A DNA stretch of 64,000 bases from Phoebastria nigripes (lineage: Eukaryota; Chordata; Aves; Procellariiformes; Diomedeidae): NCBI GenBank assembly GCA_035582835.1, contig JAYKAV010001000.1, positions 695,178 to 759,177 on the forward strand. Reading direction: 5' to 3'. This document shows positions 26,701 to 41,302 of the stretch, in pieces (position 1 is the stretch's first letter; every line of letters begins with the position of its first letter). The notes under the pieces were generated by a model. That model did no database searches. It had not been told where the DNA came from and saw nothing but the letters and a program-made list of their open reading frames with translations. Position numbers and translations under genes: made by a program.

Positions 26701-28012
26701 AAATGCAGAAACAAGTCTTGAGATGATGGTCCAAGTAAAGCTTCTGAAACATAATCTTTTTACTGACACAAAGGAAGTTAGTCTCTAATGGGAAAGATTC
26801 TTTCAGAAACTGCCTGTCTGGAAAGGAACAAGATCTATAGTAATACAGCAGCTCACTTTAAGGCCTTATGAGCCACAAAAGGAAGTTAAGCATTAGCACT
26901 TTTCCAAAACTGCAAGCATAATCAAAAAGCAAAACAAGGGGCCAAATAAAATCCAAGCCTGTATTTGCCTGGAAATACAGAANGTCGGAATTCTGTAATC
27001 AGAGTGCTAAGAATAATAAATTCAAATCTGTAACAAAAAAAGGTGAAAAAATACCTGAAATGAAATATGCTCCATTCCACAAAATAAGACAAAAGAAAGA
27101 AATGTTGCACACAGAATATATTGAACTTTTAAAGTTTCCTTTTTCACCACAACTTTTATTGCTGTTTTCTTAATATATATATTTTTTTATAACAGCTCCA
27201 ACAAACTCACACTAATCCAGTGGAACTCTGTTGCTAACTTCAGCTCAGTACACAAATATTATCATGTGAAACTATCAAGCAGATGCAGACTAGGAGTTCA
27301 ATAATTAACTTTAAGGCATACCAGCTATAAAGCAACATACCCAACCTGTATATACAACAGAATGCCAATACTGACCCGAAGCATCCAAGTGCTATCGTCA
27401 TCCAGATAGCAAAGTAATAGTACCTATGTCCATGACCTGATACCAAAATAAATACAAACTACAATGCACACTGTGAAACAAATACTGTGAAAACTAAAGA
27501 CACAATTGTGTTCGACCATTACAGGTATATGCAGTTGAAAACATACCATATCTATCTTTTGCATGTATAAAATTACCTCACATTAACAAATGGAATGGGG
27601 GAAGAGAGTAGAAAGAGGTGCACAAACTCAATCTAAACAAATTAAAATTTTAAAAGCTACATTTTTTCTACATTACTAGAAAGTCTTTCACACTGAGGAA
27701 AACCTAAAAACTGGTAGAAGCAAGCATGCAGCTTTTTCACCTGCCACTGTAAACTCAGGTTTGAGCTCATTGGGAAATATCAAGATACAGGACAATCTTT
27801 TCAACACAGTAGACAGAAGATTCTAAATAAATATAATTCTTTATTTTAGAAGTTGCATAAAGCTTTAAATTGTAAATAGCAGCTGAAATTTTGACTTTAT
27901 TTATTTTTAAGGAAAAAAGAACATTTGAGTAACCTATACATGCCATACAAACTAGAGGGCATGAAGTTGAATGTGTTGAGATAGCTTTTATCCAACCTCT
28001 TCACTACACACC

Positions 28013-28152
28013 TGTGCTGGTTTTGACACAGTTTTTTTGGCAAGTTTTCTTATTTCTCCCCTTCCGATTGTCTCCCCCATCCCATCATGGAGGGGGAGGG
28101 TGAGCAAGCGGCTGTGTGGTGCTTAGTTGCTGGCTAGGGTTAAACCACGACA
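28013..28152 (+). mobile_element. Internally deleted solo LTR of an avian ERVL-type endogenous retrovirus
   Basis: The segment starts TGTGCTGGTTTTG and ends GGGTTAAACCACGACA, the two ends of an LTR family I know as common in bird genomes. It also carries the family's characteristic 3' block (CCTTCCGATT, CTCCCCCATCCCATC, then GCGGCTGTGTGGTGCT). It is only 140 bp, whereas the family's LTR is several hundred bp, so only about 25 bp of the left end and about 110 bp of the right end remain. Flanks are ACACC and ATACC, a 5-bp target-site duplication with one mismatch. No internal viral genes are present. Confidence 0.8.
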
Positions 28153-31100
28153 ATACCCAACAATTTAAATAACATAGGCACTATTCAGATTAACAGTCTT
28201 CCGTAAATTTCCACATTACTTTAAAAGTATTCACGTTTTTAGCTACTGTTTTCTTTTCAAGTGTCTTAAATCAAGTACTTTTGTTTACCTTTAGACAGAA
28301 ATTATGATTTACACAAGATGAGAAAATCCTTAAAAATGCTGATTTTAATGTAAAACAACAAAGAATTGGCTGCAAAAGTGTGCAGAACAGAAAACAAAAT
28401 TACAAAAACCTCCAAATTAAACTGAAAAAAGAGCTTTCCTCCTTCCATTTTCCTGTGTTGCTACCTGCCCACTCATGTTCTAAATGGCCACCACTTTCGT
28501 GTGCCATCAAGAGAGTAATTTTCTCATGTTTTTCATTACCAAGCAGAGAGGAAGACCAGGAGACAAAAACCCACCCAAACTACCTCCGAAAAGAACAACG
28601 CACAAGGAGCTTTTTATTCACCTTAATCCAAACACCCAAGATCAGCTTCAGCATGCCTATCCCAAGCACACTAAGAAACCAGCAAGGTGTATGTCTCTTA
28701 GCAAGAAAAAGCAACGGGACCTTAGTGGTAGCTGGTTCTTGTCAAAACTTAATTTCAGTTTAAGTGCTCCTTCTAGTGCACCTCTCATGGGAGTGGCCTT
28801 GTAAGAAAACATTTTTATAATTAAAACCAAAAACCCTTTCATCCTCATGAAGGTAACTACTGCCACTATTTCCTTACACTCTCCCCCTCAAAACCTCTCT
28901 GTTTGTTTTTTGTCCCAGAGTCAGAAGTCATTACAGTTGTGAAGGGTTGTAAACTGCAGAACCGTCCACAGTCTATTTTTTTGTACTCTTCTGCTACTTA
29001 AAGGAGCCACTTAACCTACTGAAGTGATGAAAGCGAAGGCCAAGTAGGCAAGAACTATGCAGAACTAGCATGAACCTGCCCACCTTTTGTCTCAACGCCT
29101 CACTTCTGCAATTACCTACAGAAAGGAAAGCTGGGCTAGGTCAGAGAAACAACCACCGATTAAACAAAACAGAGACAAATTCTCTTCCACAACATGTTTT
29201 AACAGCATAATTTACCAAATTCTACTCAAATTTTGTAGTACATTGAATGCAATGGTAAAATAAAATTCACTTAGAAGTTAAGTGAAGCAGCTTATTTAGA
29301 GTATGAAGGCTCCTGGAACAACGTGCTGCAACTGATCATTGTCTTGGTCAGTACCAGGAAATGATTCTGTAATACTGGCAACCTCCTTTTTGAATTTTTT
29401 TAGTTTTTAAAATACCTATGCATTTTCACTGCTCATTCATGGCAGAACAATGAAGTATTGTGAAAGATGACAAACGCGAAAAAAACATATGATTTGATTC
29501 CGTATTAATAGGGAAATACTGATCATGAACTATCTTTAAATCAAAAGAGATTGCATATTCAGAAAGGCTAGCATGTAAGATCTCTATTTACAACAATTTT
29601 ATTCACTAGAAGCACTTAAGTTTAAAAGTTTACTCCATCTCTGAACGTGGCTTTTTTTGTAATATTCCTCGATACCTAACAGAGTAACCAAAATGTTTTC
29701 AATGTTTGTAATTTCAGTGAGACAAAAAAATCAGCTCTTAACATACATTAAAATATACTGACAGAGATTGGGAAAAGTATTTTATTTTTAACATCAACAG
29801 CTAGGGAGTCACTAATACCATTAAAACCAGTACGGACTGCACAGCATATTTCCATTTAAATTAAAGGGGGGGCATACTTCTTCCACTTCAATTCAAACCA
29901 ACTTACAATATTTTTATGTCAGCTTCAATGAACTACTTTAACAGCTTTCCATGCCAGAATCTCCAATATAAGAGAGTACTTTATAGCATATATGCAAGCC
30001 TAATGAAACCAATCCTGTTGAATCTAGTTTTCTCAATTAAATATTCCTGAACAAAATCCTCCCCCCACAATTGAGGAGGAAAACTAGATGCCTACAGAAA
30101 AGGAATTTATCAAAAAGAGGTGATGGTTTGAAAATAGAGGTCACAAGTCAGAGGATACTACTGGGGACCAACAGGATTCAATTCCAGGCAAAGGACACCC
30201 CCCNCACAACAAAAAAAGGCAAATTGTTTTTCCCCAGAAGTCTCCTAAAAAATTTCTAGAGAAAGAACATACCATCCAAGAGCTTCACAGCACCATTAAA
30301 AAAACCAAGACAAAACAGCAGGGAGCATGAACTTTTGGTAGGGATCAAACAGAAAAAGTTGCAGACAGGTCTCTAGAAACATAAGCATAGCAACAATTTT
30401 TTAGTCTGGCTATTAGCAGAAAAGGCAGGACTAGACCCAGTGTAAAGCTCAAGACAAGAGAAATTCTTATCAATTTTAATGGAGTTAAAGTCAACAGAAA
30501 CTGCTATCTACATACAGCAGAATGACAGCCTGGTTAGAGATGGCAGTGTGCTCCCAAGGACATCCTCAAGCACAGCCAGGAGCATGAGCACCTTCATACC
30601 TCTGTCCCCAAAAAGCAAGGTTGAGTCACCATTTCTGAAAATCTCCTGAAATCAGTCAAAGCCTGTACACATTTGCAATTAACTATATTAAGCCAAAAAG
30701 CACACTGGGCTGACACCATAAGACATGCCTCTTGTGTAGTATCTGGAGTTGATCAGATTTCATAATACCACATGATTGCAGGTTAAAGAATCCTCCATAG
30801 GATGATATAAATAGGAGCTACAACACAGACACATAAAAAGAAATTTGCCTAATCTTTTTAAAAAATTGTTCTTAATAAACTCAAAGACAGTAAGACACAT
30901 GTTGGATTTTGTCACTCATATGTTCCTTAAATTTATTTACCTGCCTTCCCTGTGACAACTTGTGTTCTGTAACAGCTGCTTGCTCCTTTTAAGACTTGCA
31001 AGAACCAAAGTTCCTGCTACAACAAAATTTACACATCAAGCTGAGCCATACCTGGGCCTCATGAGCAGCTGCTACAAAGATTTAGCGAAGAAGAAAATGA

Positions 31101-33061
31101 ACCCAAAAGTACTGCATCTTCTAGCACTGTTTCTTATCCTTCTGAAGTAAAAAACCAGGTACTGTAAGCCATAGCATGTTGCAAGTCACGAAAAGCACAA
31201 TAGCTGTGGTGTTCTAGTAAGTTTGCTTGAAATACTATTAAAGAACTCTCCTTCTATATGTGTGGTACTCAGTAAAACAGATGGTACAGTGAAACAATTG
31301 TTTTTAAAATTACTCTTAAGATTATTTTAAAAACCTATCAGTCAGAAGTCTCTCTGAAACAATGTTTCAAACTATAAGAAAAGAAACCAAATGCTCAGAA
31401 CCAAAATATTTGCTATGTCTTCTTTGACACTAAGGTCAACTTCTCTTTTCTTTCCAACATATAAACTAAAACTAATCAGTGAAGTCATGAATATCTCTTA
31501 AAAGAGGCCTTCCTATGAAATCTATGAAACTAGGTCTGGTTTGCAATTCAATATGCTATTGAATAGCATTATGTGCACATAGACAATATGCTACTAACAT
31601 TGAAATTACTTTCAAATACAGACTAACTCCTGAAAAGGCAGTCTGCAAAAGACTGGAACATTTTCCTAAGATATAAATTAAAATGCTAGCCTTCACAATA
31701 AGACATCAAGGGAGTAAAAAAACCCAAGTAAGTGCAAACACAAGCCAAATAACCCACACTAAAGAAAACCTGCCACATTTATGAAAGAAAAATCAATCTC
31801 TACTACAAATTACACAGCCTTCAAAAACCCAAGGCTTGTCAACTGCTTCTAGCCTAAAGCTACATTCCTTGATTCATTTATCAAACTTACTCAAATCAAC
31901 ATAAGAATTCTCAGTCTCATCATCCTAGAAATCCACTCACTTGTATTTATTAGCCTTAAAAGTTTCCAAATTCAATCCACTCAACACCTGAAGATAGACA
32001 CTGTCTCAGAAATCCACATAACCAGGAACTTGTGCAAATTTTTTAACCTGGTAATGAACAAAGAAAACAATACCTCTCCAGATGCAGGAGACTGTTAGAT
32101 GGACAAAGTGCTGGAAATTATTTTGATATCTCTACACATTTAGAATTAACGTAACAGCTAAAAGAAATTGTAAAACCTGAGTGCACAAAGCACGCAGACA
32201 TCTGGACAAAAGCCACATGAATTCCAAATGTACTTCAGATTCTTTGGCTTCAAAATCATACTACTGGTTAACATCTTTACAAGTTCTGCTTCTCTTTCAG
32301 TAATAGCACTTCACTAACACTTTATAAAGCATTGATTTCCTACAAAATGTCTCAAGATGAAGCGCTGTTCTGGAAATTTTAGAGNCAACGGTATGTTTGA
32401 AGCCACTCAAAAATTCAGACTTTAGATAATAGCGTTAGACAAAGCAGACTAGTGGTTACCAGTGCCAATGGATAGTCCCACAACGAGTCCACTTGCACCC
32501 TCTTTGCATTTGAGGCTGCAGTTCCATGTACAATTATTTTGCCTCTACTGCAGAAAATGATGCCTCCCACCCCTTCCTCTCTCCTCACCACTGTTTCTAT
32601 GGTACACAATTCTGTACAACTAAGAGAAGAACTAAATCAGGAACTTGTATTCCTGAAAAACACCCCCAACAAAAAAAGTAAAAAGTTTCTCTGCACCTGA
32701 ATGAGTTTCCCAGTTCAGTTCATAGCACAAATGGTTGCATTAACACAATACAAAGTGGAAGAATAGGAGCTTTCTCCCATAAACTTTTTTCCCCTTAAAC
32801 TACTTATAGTTCAGGCATATACTGAACTACAGCTTTAACAGTCTATAATATAGGTTGCTGTCTTTAGAAGAAAATTTAAGATGGGGTTTGTTTTCTGTTT
32901 TCTCTGTAATTAGGTACCACTTCTTCCAGACACTAAGCTTGCACAATTATATCAGTACTTTCACATTACTGAATTGCTTTATAGTTCTTCAATGTTAACA
33001 AGACATCTGCTTGCAAATAATTATTTAGATTATTCAATCACACTTATACTGCAATATCATT

Positions 33062-33082
33062 AAAAAAAAAAAAAAAAAAAAA
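33062..33082. repeat. A21 homopolymer
   Basis: 21 consecutive A bases in intron DNA. Confidence 0.95.
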
Positions 33083-35433
33083 TCTATTTTACTATTTTTT
33101 TGTCAACTAGTCTCACCTCGATATCTGTAGGATTACTCCTGTAAGTTGACCTAGCTAGAAGCTTCCTTCCTATGCTTGCCATCTGTTAACTACTTTTTAC
33201 AAAAATGCTTCTCTTTTGGCACATTTTAAAGACAATTATTGCAGCCATTTAATGAGTGTGCAATTATCTCAGGAAAAAGGATATTCTTAAATTATAACAA
33301 TCATTACAACAGCAAGTACTTCGTTTTACAGAGGAAATATACACAAAGAGTTGGACAACCTAATTATTTGACAAGTGACTAAGGTTGAGAGAGACTTAAG
33401 AGAAGCGTTAGTGATAGCAAAAAAGATTCAAAAAAGAATGATGAAACAATTTAACTTACCCAACAGAGATGGTAATTACTAACAAACTCATAAAGCCTTT
33501 AAAACAGTAAAGCAGATACTCTGGCGCATTTTCCCTGTTCTTAAAAGTCCAGAAATTTGTCTTTCCCTTACTATACAGCTGTATTTTGAAAGGAAAACCA
33601 AGGCAAATGAAAAATGGAGAAATTAAAAATTATAATAAATATTCATCACTAAANGTGTTACAAACTAATCTCACAAACATGTACTTGCTTTCGCCAACCT
33701 ATGCAATTTGTCATTTTAAAAAGAAATAAAATGTATAAAATGCTTATATAAAACTTAAGATAAAATATATACAAAAGGAAATGCTACATACACATTCAAC
33801 TATAAATAAAGCTATCAAAATATTGCTATCTTCAATGATGAATACATCATTAGCAAAAAGCCATAGATTAGTAATGGAAACATATTATATACAGCTATAG
33901 TTTAAAAGACTTAGTTCATTCCAGGAACTCCGCTACTCAAGCTCAGAGATGTTGCCCTATGCCTCTCATTAACTGTGCATTTGACACAGCTTCGCTGCTT
34001 TCACTCCCACCTATTTGTGCAGGCCTTTCTGAAAATAATAGAAAGAAAGCAAAAAAGCTGGGAAATATGGTACAAAGAAGGTCAATGGAGGAATTACTTT
34101 CATTACTTGTACATACATGATAAACCTATTAGGTGCTGGGAGATGACAACTGAATTCTGCTGCCTCACTGTGGTAGAGACAATTTATTAAGCTCCTACAA
34201 GGAAGGTGAAAATTGTTCTTTAAGCACAGAGAACTAAATCCAGAGCATACATCTCCTAGAAATGTTTAAAAGGAAAATTCATACAAGATCTACATTTGTT
34301 AATATGATGACGCCACCTATAAAATGAACCATAATTAAAGGAACAAGAACAATATAAATACAGTGGATATGCTTAATGGGAGCTATACCAGCGCTATTAA
34401 GCATTTTAGGAAAATGAACAAGGTTTTAGGGCTCTCTTAGTTTAGTGGTTGGTTTTTTGGGGGATGTGGGGTGTGGTTTTTTACATTTCAAGATTACAAG
34501 ATATGATTTTTAATGCCCCCGCCAAACACAAATGCTTACTGGAACAGATGTCTAGATTTCAGTTTTCAGGTGATGCAAAGTAGGGCAAATTTTGAGATAT
34601 GTATTTTATTATGCTCAGTCCCACTGAAAACTGTCATCCACTGCTTCACAAGCAACATATATAACAGCGTCATAATTTTACAATCTTGTATTGTAACAAC
34701 ACTTAGGAGCCATAACCTATAAACCTACCATGCAAAATAGCCAGTCTCTTCTACAAAGAATTTATATATAGTGTGATCAGTTAATTACTTTAAAATATTT
34801 CTCATTACAGGCTCACTTAAAATTAAACTATACAGAACCTAAGAAATACACTCTGACAAATACTATATCCTGGACTTTTGTACGTCTTCCATAACTGCAT
34901 CTATCACGTAATTGGTTTGTTGTACCTACCATAACTAGTTGAGAAAACACATCACTGCTTACTATGTATTTCTCTCAAAAACTTACAGTGCAAGATTTCA
35001 TATACAAGTAGAACAGTAACCAACGGCAGAGTAAGAGGTTTACGAGTGGAATAATCCAAGGGATACTTGTCTACAATCAATTTAGAGTTGATATAAAAGG
35101 GAGGCATATGCTAACACAGTCATAGGTGAAAGGTCTGTGACTATTCAGGACATGCACCTCAGCAGCACATAAGCCTGGACTTTGATCAGGTGAAACTTAG
35201 TTCCATCTCTGATGATACGCTCATATATGAGGTTATGCCATTCTGATATATACAGATGTCCCAGTGTATAACACCAACCAAGCAATCATCTACAACATTC
35301 AGACTTTCTTTGCTAAACTTTCAACAAGTGCAAGACAAATTCTCTCCAAAAACACAGTGTCATCTGTTGCTATAAAACAAGTGGTAGGAAAGCTCGTGCT
35401 TGCAAGCACAAAAGCACTTGCATGTTTCAAGTC

Positions 35434-35438
<5 letters not shown>

Positions 35439-35467
<29 letters not shown>
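35439..35467. repeat. A29 homopolymer
   Basis: 29 consecutive A bases in the large CHD9 intron. Confidence 0.95.
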
Positions 35468-35470
<3 letters not shown>

Positions 35471-38400
35471 ATATGTGAGATACTGGAATTCATGAATATA
35501 CTGAGTTATCAAGTTAGGTGCCAACCTTTTAGTCAGGGAAAAAAGATTCACCTGATTTAAGAATTAAGACTACCACCTTGTCCTATAGCACTTAAAATTA
35601 TTAATGGAATATTATTTTCCAGTTTAACCTCAATTATTCTGCTTTCATGTACGTAGCTAGAAGAGATTAAAATGCTTATTACAAAATAACATACACAGTG
35701 AGATGGTTGTAAACTTCTCTTAGGACAGTTTATACTTCAGATTATCTTTCCAACTTCCTTTTTCTTCTAAACATGCAGAACTGAATCTTGAAGCCTGTAT
35801 TTTTGTCGTCTTTTTTCAACTTTATGAAAAGCTAACAGATTATTTAGCTTTAGCAAACTCAAAACAGTTTTAAGTGGAGCTAAAAAGATCAGAAGTGTTA
35901 TATTAGTCAAAGCTGAGGCTACACAAATCTTCAGTGCGTTTCTCCACTTCACTTTCTGTTCTCAAACGAACTCTGATGAAAAATGCATGATGTAAAATTA
36001 AGAGGCACAATTTATTTACAATTATAATCTAATTACAGCAGGCATAGAAAGTATAATAGCAGCATAAGACATTCTAGATTGTTTTTAATTCTGCAGTATT
36101 ATTACACTGAACAGATTGTATTAATTTTTAAATTCATTTCTATCAAAAGAATAGCTGTACAAGTAAAAATGTGATGAGTATGCTTACTTTCAAATAATGA
36201 AACAACAAGTATTTGATGTTCTTTCTTAATTTTAAATAACCTCAGCATAACTGTAGTTAAAGATCTTTGGTTGTCTAATGTTGGGTCCATTCCAACAGCT
36301 ACAGTTCATTAACTATTTCATGAAATAAAAAGTTTTCCTTTCTGAAAAAATCTCAATCATTATCAAAGTCAAACTGATGAAAATAATAAATCCACTAGTA
36401 ATTGTTTCCTCAACGCGTACAAAAGCCAGTATGAGACACTGTCTGGTTAAACAATAAACATTTCACCTTNACTATTACATATGAAAGTTATCAAAATCCT
36501 GTCCCACCTAACTCCTAGCCTAAAAACAACCAGTTTCAGTAAGACCAGTATTCCCTCCCCATCCCTTACCCCACCTTTTTCCTCTCTGGTTAAACTACAC
36601 ACATTTGTAAAAAGCTCAAACAGAACAAACTCATCTTGAACTTTAAATTCTACAAAGTGATCACAGAATAAAAGCGAGAATTAGAACTAGAACCCCTCTT
36701 AGAATTGTTATCAGACAGAAGACAGATCTGAAACACTTGTTAACTTCAGTAATTGCCATACTTTTCTATTACTATTCATATTACATACACTGCTGATTTA
36801 AAGAGGCTTCTACATTGTTTGCTTCTGTCACTCCCCCATCAATACATTCGCCACAATAGTTTGACAGCTACTGCTTCACAACCAGTTTCTGAAGGGAACA
36901 TTAAACATCTGTCCGATTAGATAAACTCAAGGTCAGAATCCAACTTATACAATTTATTGCATAATAAAAACCAAACCAAGCAGTTTTATAACTATCTGTT
37001 TTCTTCTGTTGCATTTCAAAGTTCCAGGGGAAAAAACATAAAAAAGGTTTAAATACTGTAAAGTTGGTTTGTTTTCACACCACGATAAAAACCCAAACCA
37101 AACCCCCAAAAAACTTAAAACACTCTCCACAGGCCTTGAAACTTCCCTCTATTCCTAGTTAGAAAACAAAGCGCTAACACTGATGTCAGCGAGACTGAAG
37201 TAAGTCTTGAAAGGTTCTGATATATACAACAGAAAAGTCACAGCACCAGAAAGTTTTATTAGACCTACTTTTGGCTGCCTGGCTTGTATCCCACATGCTC
37301 CTCACAAACGATACCAACCCCTGGATTTCTCGCCACCCCCACTTTTCCTGGAATCCACTTCCTCTTCACCCTTCACCCCAAGTATGCTCATGGGAGACCA
37401 ACAGCCTCAACACTACTGTTCGCAACTCTGGGTTCTGCTGCTCCGCTTCCTGGCAGGGAACTCGGGTGCTGCTCCCTCTGCAGTACTGTACACACAGTAA
37501 TAAACAGGATCACATTTCACTAGTAGCTACTATACCACGTGTCTTTAGGTTACCGAGATAACTGACAAGAGTAGCTACTTGTGCTGTGCCCTCCTCTTCC
37601 CCCTCCTCAACCTAAAAAATAAGAAACGTTTGTCGAAACCAACAGAATGCATCTACTGCATCATTCAGTTAATCGAGCTAATCTCAAATACACAGCCATA
37701 TACATGTTCTATTAACATCACACCACAATTTCACAGAAAAAGTTTCACTAGTAGGAATTGAAAATTACACGCTCCTTAAACGTAAGCAGAAGTTGTAATG
37801 GAGAAGCAATCTACTGAACCAAGACCAAAGATTAGATGTGTTAAACCCTTATCTCTACGTAAAATTAAAGGGGGGGAAAAAATGTTACATTGCCTCCTTC
37901 ACCGGCCTGTGTCCTGCAAACTAAGCAGAAGCAAGAGTCAGTAATTAAGTTCCTTTCCTTCCCAATAATTTTTTTTCCAGTAAGATACCCTTGTATATTC
38001 TCAGGTAGAGAGAATATTGGTGGCAAGAATACAGAGAAGTAATACAGTTATTACAACCTTTTTAAAGCTGTCTGCATGTATATATTTGATGTTTGAGTTG
38101 CCTCTATTTTGAAATGCACAGATTGAAAATAAGAAAATATTTATATACCCTCTCCTTTCCCAAATACAAGATACATTCCTACTAGAATTTAAAACAGGAG
38201 TTTAAAATAAAAATTCCTACTTTCACTGTTCACATGTACATGGATTTCAACAGACAGTCTCACAATTTTGGAAACCCTAGATAACCAGCAATGACAGCTG
38301 AATATGTGCATTTATCACACAGAAGCTACAGCTCCTTCTGCTAAACCATCTAATTGAAGACGTTTCAGTCATTCCTGTCAAATCAAATTTGGGCTGGAAG

Positions 38401-39782
38401 CTACCAAGCAGTGCCAAACTGTGATAATATTAAGGTATTAACTTACAGGTAATGCAGTCACTGATACCACTCTTCAAGCATTAACAAGGAAAGCCACTAA
38501 ACCAGTCTCCAAAACCACACCAATAGCTTTAAAGATTGATAAATTTTAAAAGCTGAAAGATAATTATTCGTGCCTTTGGTTATTAAGTCTCTCCTATATT
38601 CAAGATGTGTTTTCTTTTGATTTAGGAATTTTTTGAGCTGAAAAATCTGCAAGAATCTCACATATGCTAAGGTTTCTAGTAGCTGTAATAAAAACATGAT
38701 TTTGCTGGTTACAGTGTTGTAAAAAAATGACTTAACTTGACCTATTTTGTTTGTTTTTGGAAAGCTCAGCTACTCCCTTAAGAGACCAAAGCAATCCAGA
38801 AGCACCAGTCTATATTTCAATTTATTGACACTTACTCACTTCCTATAAAAGAGAGGATGATGATACAGATTAAGATAAAGGTCAGCATTAAAAAAAAAAA
38901 AAGCAGACTTAATATCGCAATTAAAACTATTTGAAAATTCACTACGTTACATATGTTATGAGAAAGCACTCATAAGAAACAGGCTGAAGGATTGTTTTTC
39001 TGAACTCTTCAATGCTCACACAATTTTAATTTCTCTCAGATGATCTGAAAAGCACTGTCTGCAAAGTTCATTTCTCTTGTATACCATTAAAAAAGTACAA
39101 TATAATTTTTATGCTATCTTGTCCTCCATGTGGAGGACTTTAATACTTGCAATAGATGTGCATGGTACTCTAAAACAACTGTAGAGTTTTTTGGTTTAGC
39201 CAAAAGTAACAAAATCAAACATAGGCATAGCCTTTTATATGTTTTCTATTATTACTAATCACATCAAAAACAACAACAAAAAGTTGGTATTTTTAGCCAA
39301 TGAGCATGAGCACAAAGATACTAAGCAAAGACCGAGTAACAACAAAACCAGTGCAATTCTTGCAGGAAATCAGCCACACAAGCCTTATTAAAGCTCTTAA
39401 AAATATGTTGCTATAAGTACTTTAAAAGACAGTAAGCCATTATATTTGCACCAAAATCATAAAGCAACCAATTTTCTCTGCTGTACTTGGGAAATATAAG
39501 CAGCAGAAGGTCCAGCACCAATTTCTCTGAAAAAATATTTCAGGTCATATAAATCTTGTTTTCTAGAATGGTAAGAAAACAACAGGAGAAAGCAAGGTCT
39601 GCATCAACAGGTTGGTTTTTTTCCCTAAACTAGCAGTTACTTGGATTTCTTCAGGGTCAAATAACAACAGCTCAGAGACTTCAGTTATCATGCTTTGGCA
39701 CAAGCACCAGTCACTATTATTCATTTCACCAGATCAACCAAATCGAACAGCTCAAAACCCCGCCCCCCAAATCTCTACATAC

Positions 39783-41219
39783 CTGTCCTTGTAAGGTTAC
39801 ACGACTTCTGTCTTGCAGATGCTGATTAGAAACTGAAGAATGCCAAGGATGGATCTGACTTTGAGACTGTGCCCGAACAAGATCAGGTGACTGTGTTACT
39901 TGCTGTGGGGTTATATGGCGTTCTAGGTCATGCTCTAAAACATGGCTTGTGCTATCCTGAACAAATGCAGAATCATCGAACTGTGGCAGAAGGTCTTCCT
40001 GAAGGAGGTCATCCGGGTCAAGTCCTGTAAATGGTTCATTATGAGTCTCGACCTGATGAAGTAAGTTCTCATCTAAAGATGTAAAACCGTTGCTTTCAAT
40101 AGGGTCAGTGAAATGGCTTATCTGAGAAGCAGAACCAGCAGAAGCTGGAAAATTAATATTCACAGGAGAGAGTTTTGAACTACTAAAGTTGCCCTGAGGA
40201 TGCGCAGAATGCAACATTTGAAAACTATTTGAATTCAAAGGTGTATTAGGATTCAACATGTGCTCAGTTGTTTCTTGCTTGGTCCCTGTTTGAGATGTAA
40301 AGGCATCACTTCCAGTGAAGTCAGAGATAGAGTGTGTCTGCTGGCTAGTAGAAAGAGCTGTTGTAGACTCAAGAAGGCTGCTAGGAGAAATGTGGTTATT
40401 AGAGTAAGAATAAGGAGATGAAAATTGTTGACTATTATTAACAGAACATGGAGTAATAGTTGGGGACTGTCCATCAAAATTTCCTTCTTGATTCCCACAA
40501 AAATGTATTGAAGCACTTGCAGTTTGAGAAAACTGTTGAACAGACAGAGGCTGCTGTGAAGTTGATGGATTAGAAACTGAAGGTGGGTGGTTAACACTGA
40601 CTCTGTGAGAAGTAGATACGTTAACTTCCATGAAGTCTTTTGGCTGACTCAGAGCATCTTGCCCCGTGTTGTTTCTGCTTTGTTGCGACCGTAGCGAGGC
40701 ACACTGATGCTGCGGTTCATTAGCCTGAAATAAGGCAAAGTCATGGTGTGCTACAAAGCTTTTGTTTTGCTGCATAGACTGAGAATGTCCTTGGTGAAAG
40801 GGGGACCCATTTTGATTCGAAACAGTCGTGGCAGTTTGATGACCCCACATAGGACTACCATCAGCCACATCTGGAAACATCCCATTAGACTGGTTTTGCG
40901 GATGAATTGGTGAACAATTGAATTGAGAGTGTGGTGATAAGACGTTGTCAGCTGAGCTATTAAAAGACTGATTTACTGAGTGAAGTTTCAGTGAATCATA
41001 CTGATTCAGCTGATCAAACTCACTCATCTTTTGTTGATTTTGAGCATCTTGCACATGGTTCAATGAGTCTATGTGCAAAGGTTCAAATTCTGCACCCAAA
41101 TTCAATTCATCAACAAGTGAAACAGGTCCAGGTTGAACAAAGGCATCATCTGACAAACCTTCTAAGGTCTCACTAAAAAGATTGGCATCATCAAAAAAAT
41201 CCATCATAGGATCAGTCAT
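39783..41219 (-). CDS. CHD9: CHD9 first coding exon, residues 1-479
   Basis: The ATG is at 41219-41217, with A at -3 and an open frame of 497 codons. The last 18 codons are intron read-through, because a donor (ACAG|GTATGT) ends the exon at 39783 and the next exon resumes in phase 0. The N-terminus (MTDPMMDFFDDANLF, then a run rich in D, E, F and L to about residue 50) is acidic-hydrophobic, like transactivation segments. Residues of about 75-395 are low-complexity Q/S/N/H-rich with no catalytic domain. A second acidic-hydrophobic patch (LDPDDLLQEDLLPQFDD) lies near residues 400-416. This large disordered segment is the part that differs most between CHD6, 7, 8 and 9, and it is what identifies the paralogue. 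No frameshift, stop or N occurs in it. A co-activator role for this region is inferred from composition only. Confidence 0.97.
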
Positions 41220-41302
41220 CTTGATAAGTCTGTACTGCTTTTTCTCTCAACTCCAAATGGAGTCAATTTTGACTCTCTGCAGTGAACAGAAACAAATGAC
41301 AT
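41216..41302 (-). promoter_or_regulatory. Upstream ORF of 28 codons overlapping the CHD9 start codon
   Basis: ATG at 41302-41300 opens 28 codons and stops at TGA 41218-41216, so its stop overlaps the main start as ATGA. This arrangement is seen in termination-reinitiation systems. It lies in the 5' leader of the first coding exon and is +1 relative to the CHD9 frame. The peptide has no recognised similarity. A regulatory role is inference. Confidence 0.5.

Larger units (their letters stand above)
15753..39782 (-). other. CHD9 intron between first and second coding exons
   Basis: The intron is 24.0 kb. It contains the candidate alternative first exon and CpG-enriched segment (16.6-17.7 kb), the LTR remnant (28013-28152), and A/T homopolymers at 17728-17746, 21530-21546, 33062-33082 and 35439-35467, G10 at 22163-22172 and C10 at 25241-25250. 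A somewhat GC-richer patch lies at 19720-20060. Open frames of 60-130 codons on both strands show no domain, and I treat them as chance. Confidence 0.9.

Noticed and set aside
28380..28804. Overlapping plus-strand open frames of 127 and 106 codons next to the LTR remnant
   Set aside because: Not retroviral-like, two frames open together, no domain; the LTR is a solo remnant without internal genes.
39726..39782. 18-codon extension of the first coding exon (VCRDLGGG...)
   Set aside because: Read-through past the GTATGT donor; the next exon resumes in phase with conserved PPSSKK.
40253..40597. 114-codon minus-strand frame within the first coding exon
   Set aside because: Out-of-frame shadow of CHD9, Leu/His-rich from the reading shift.
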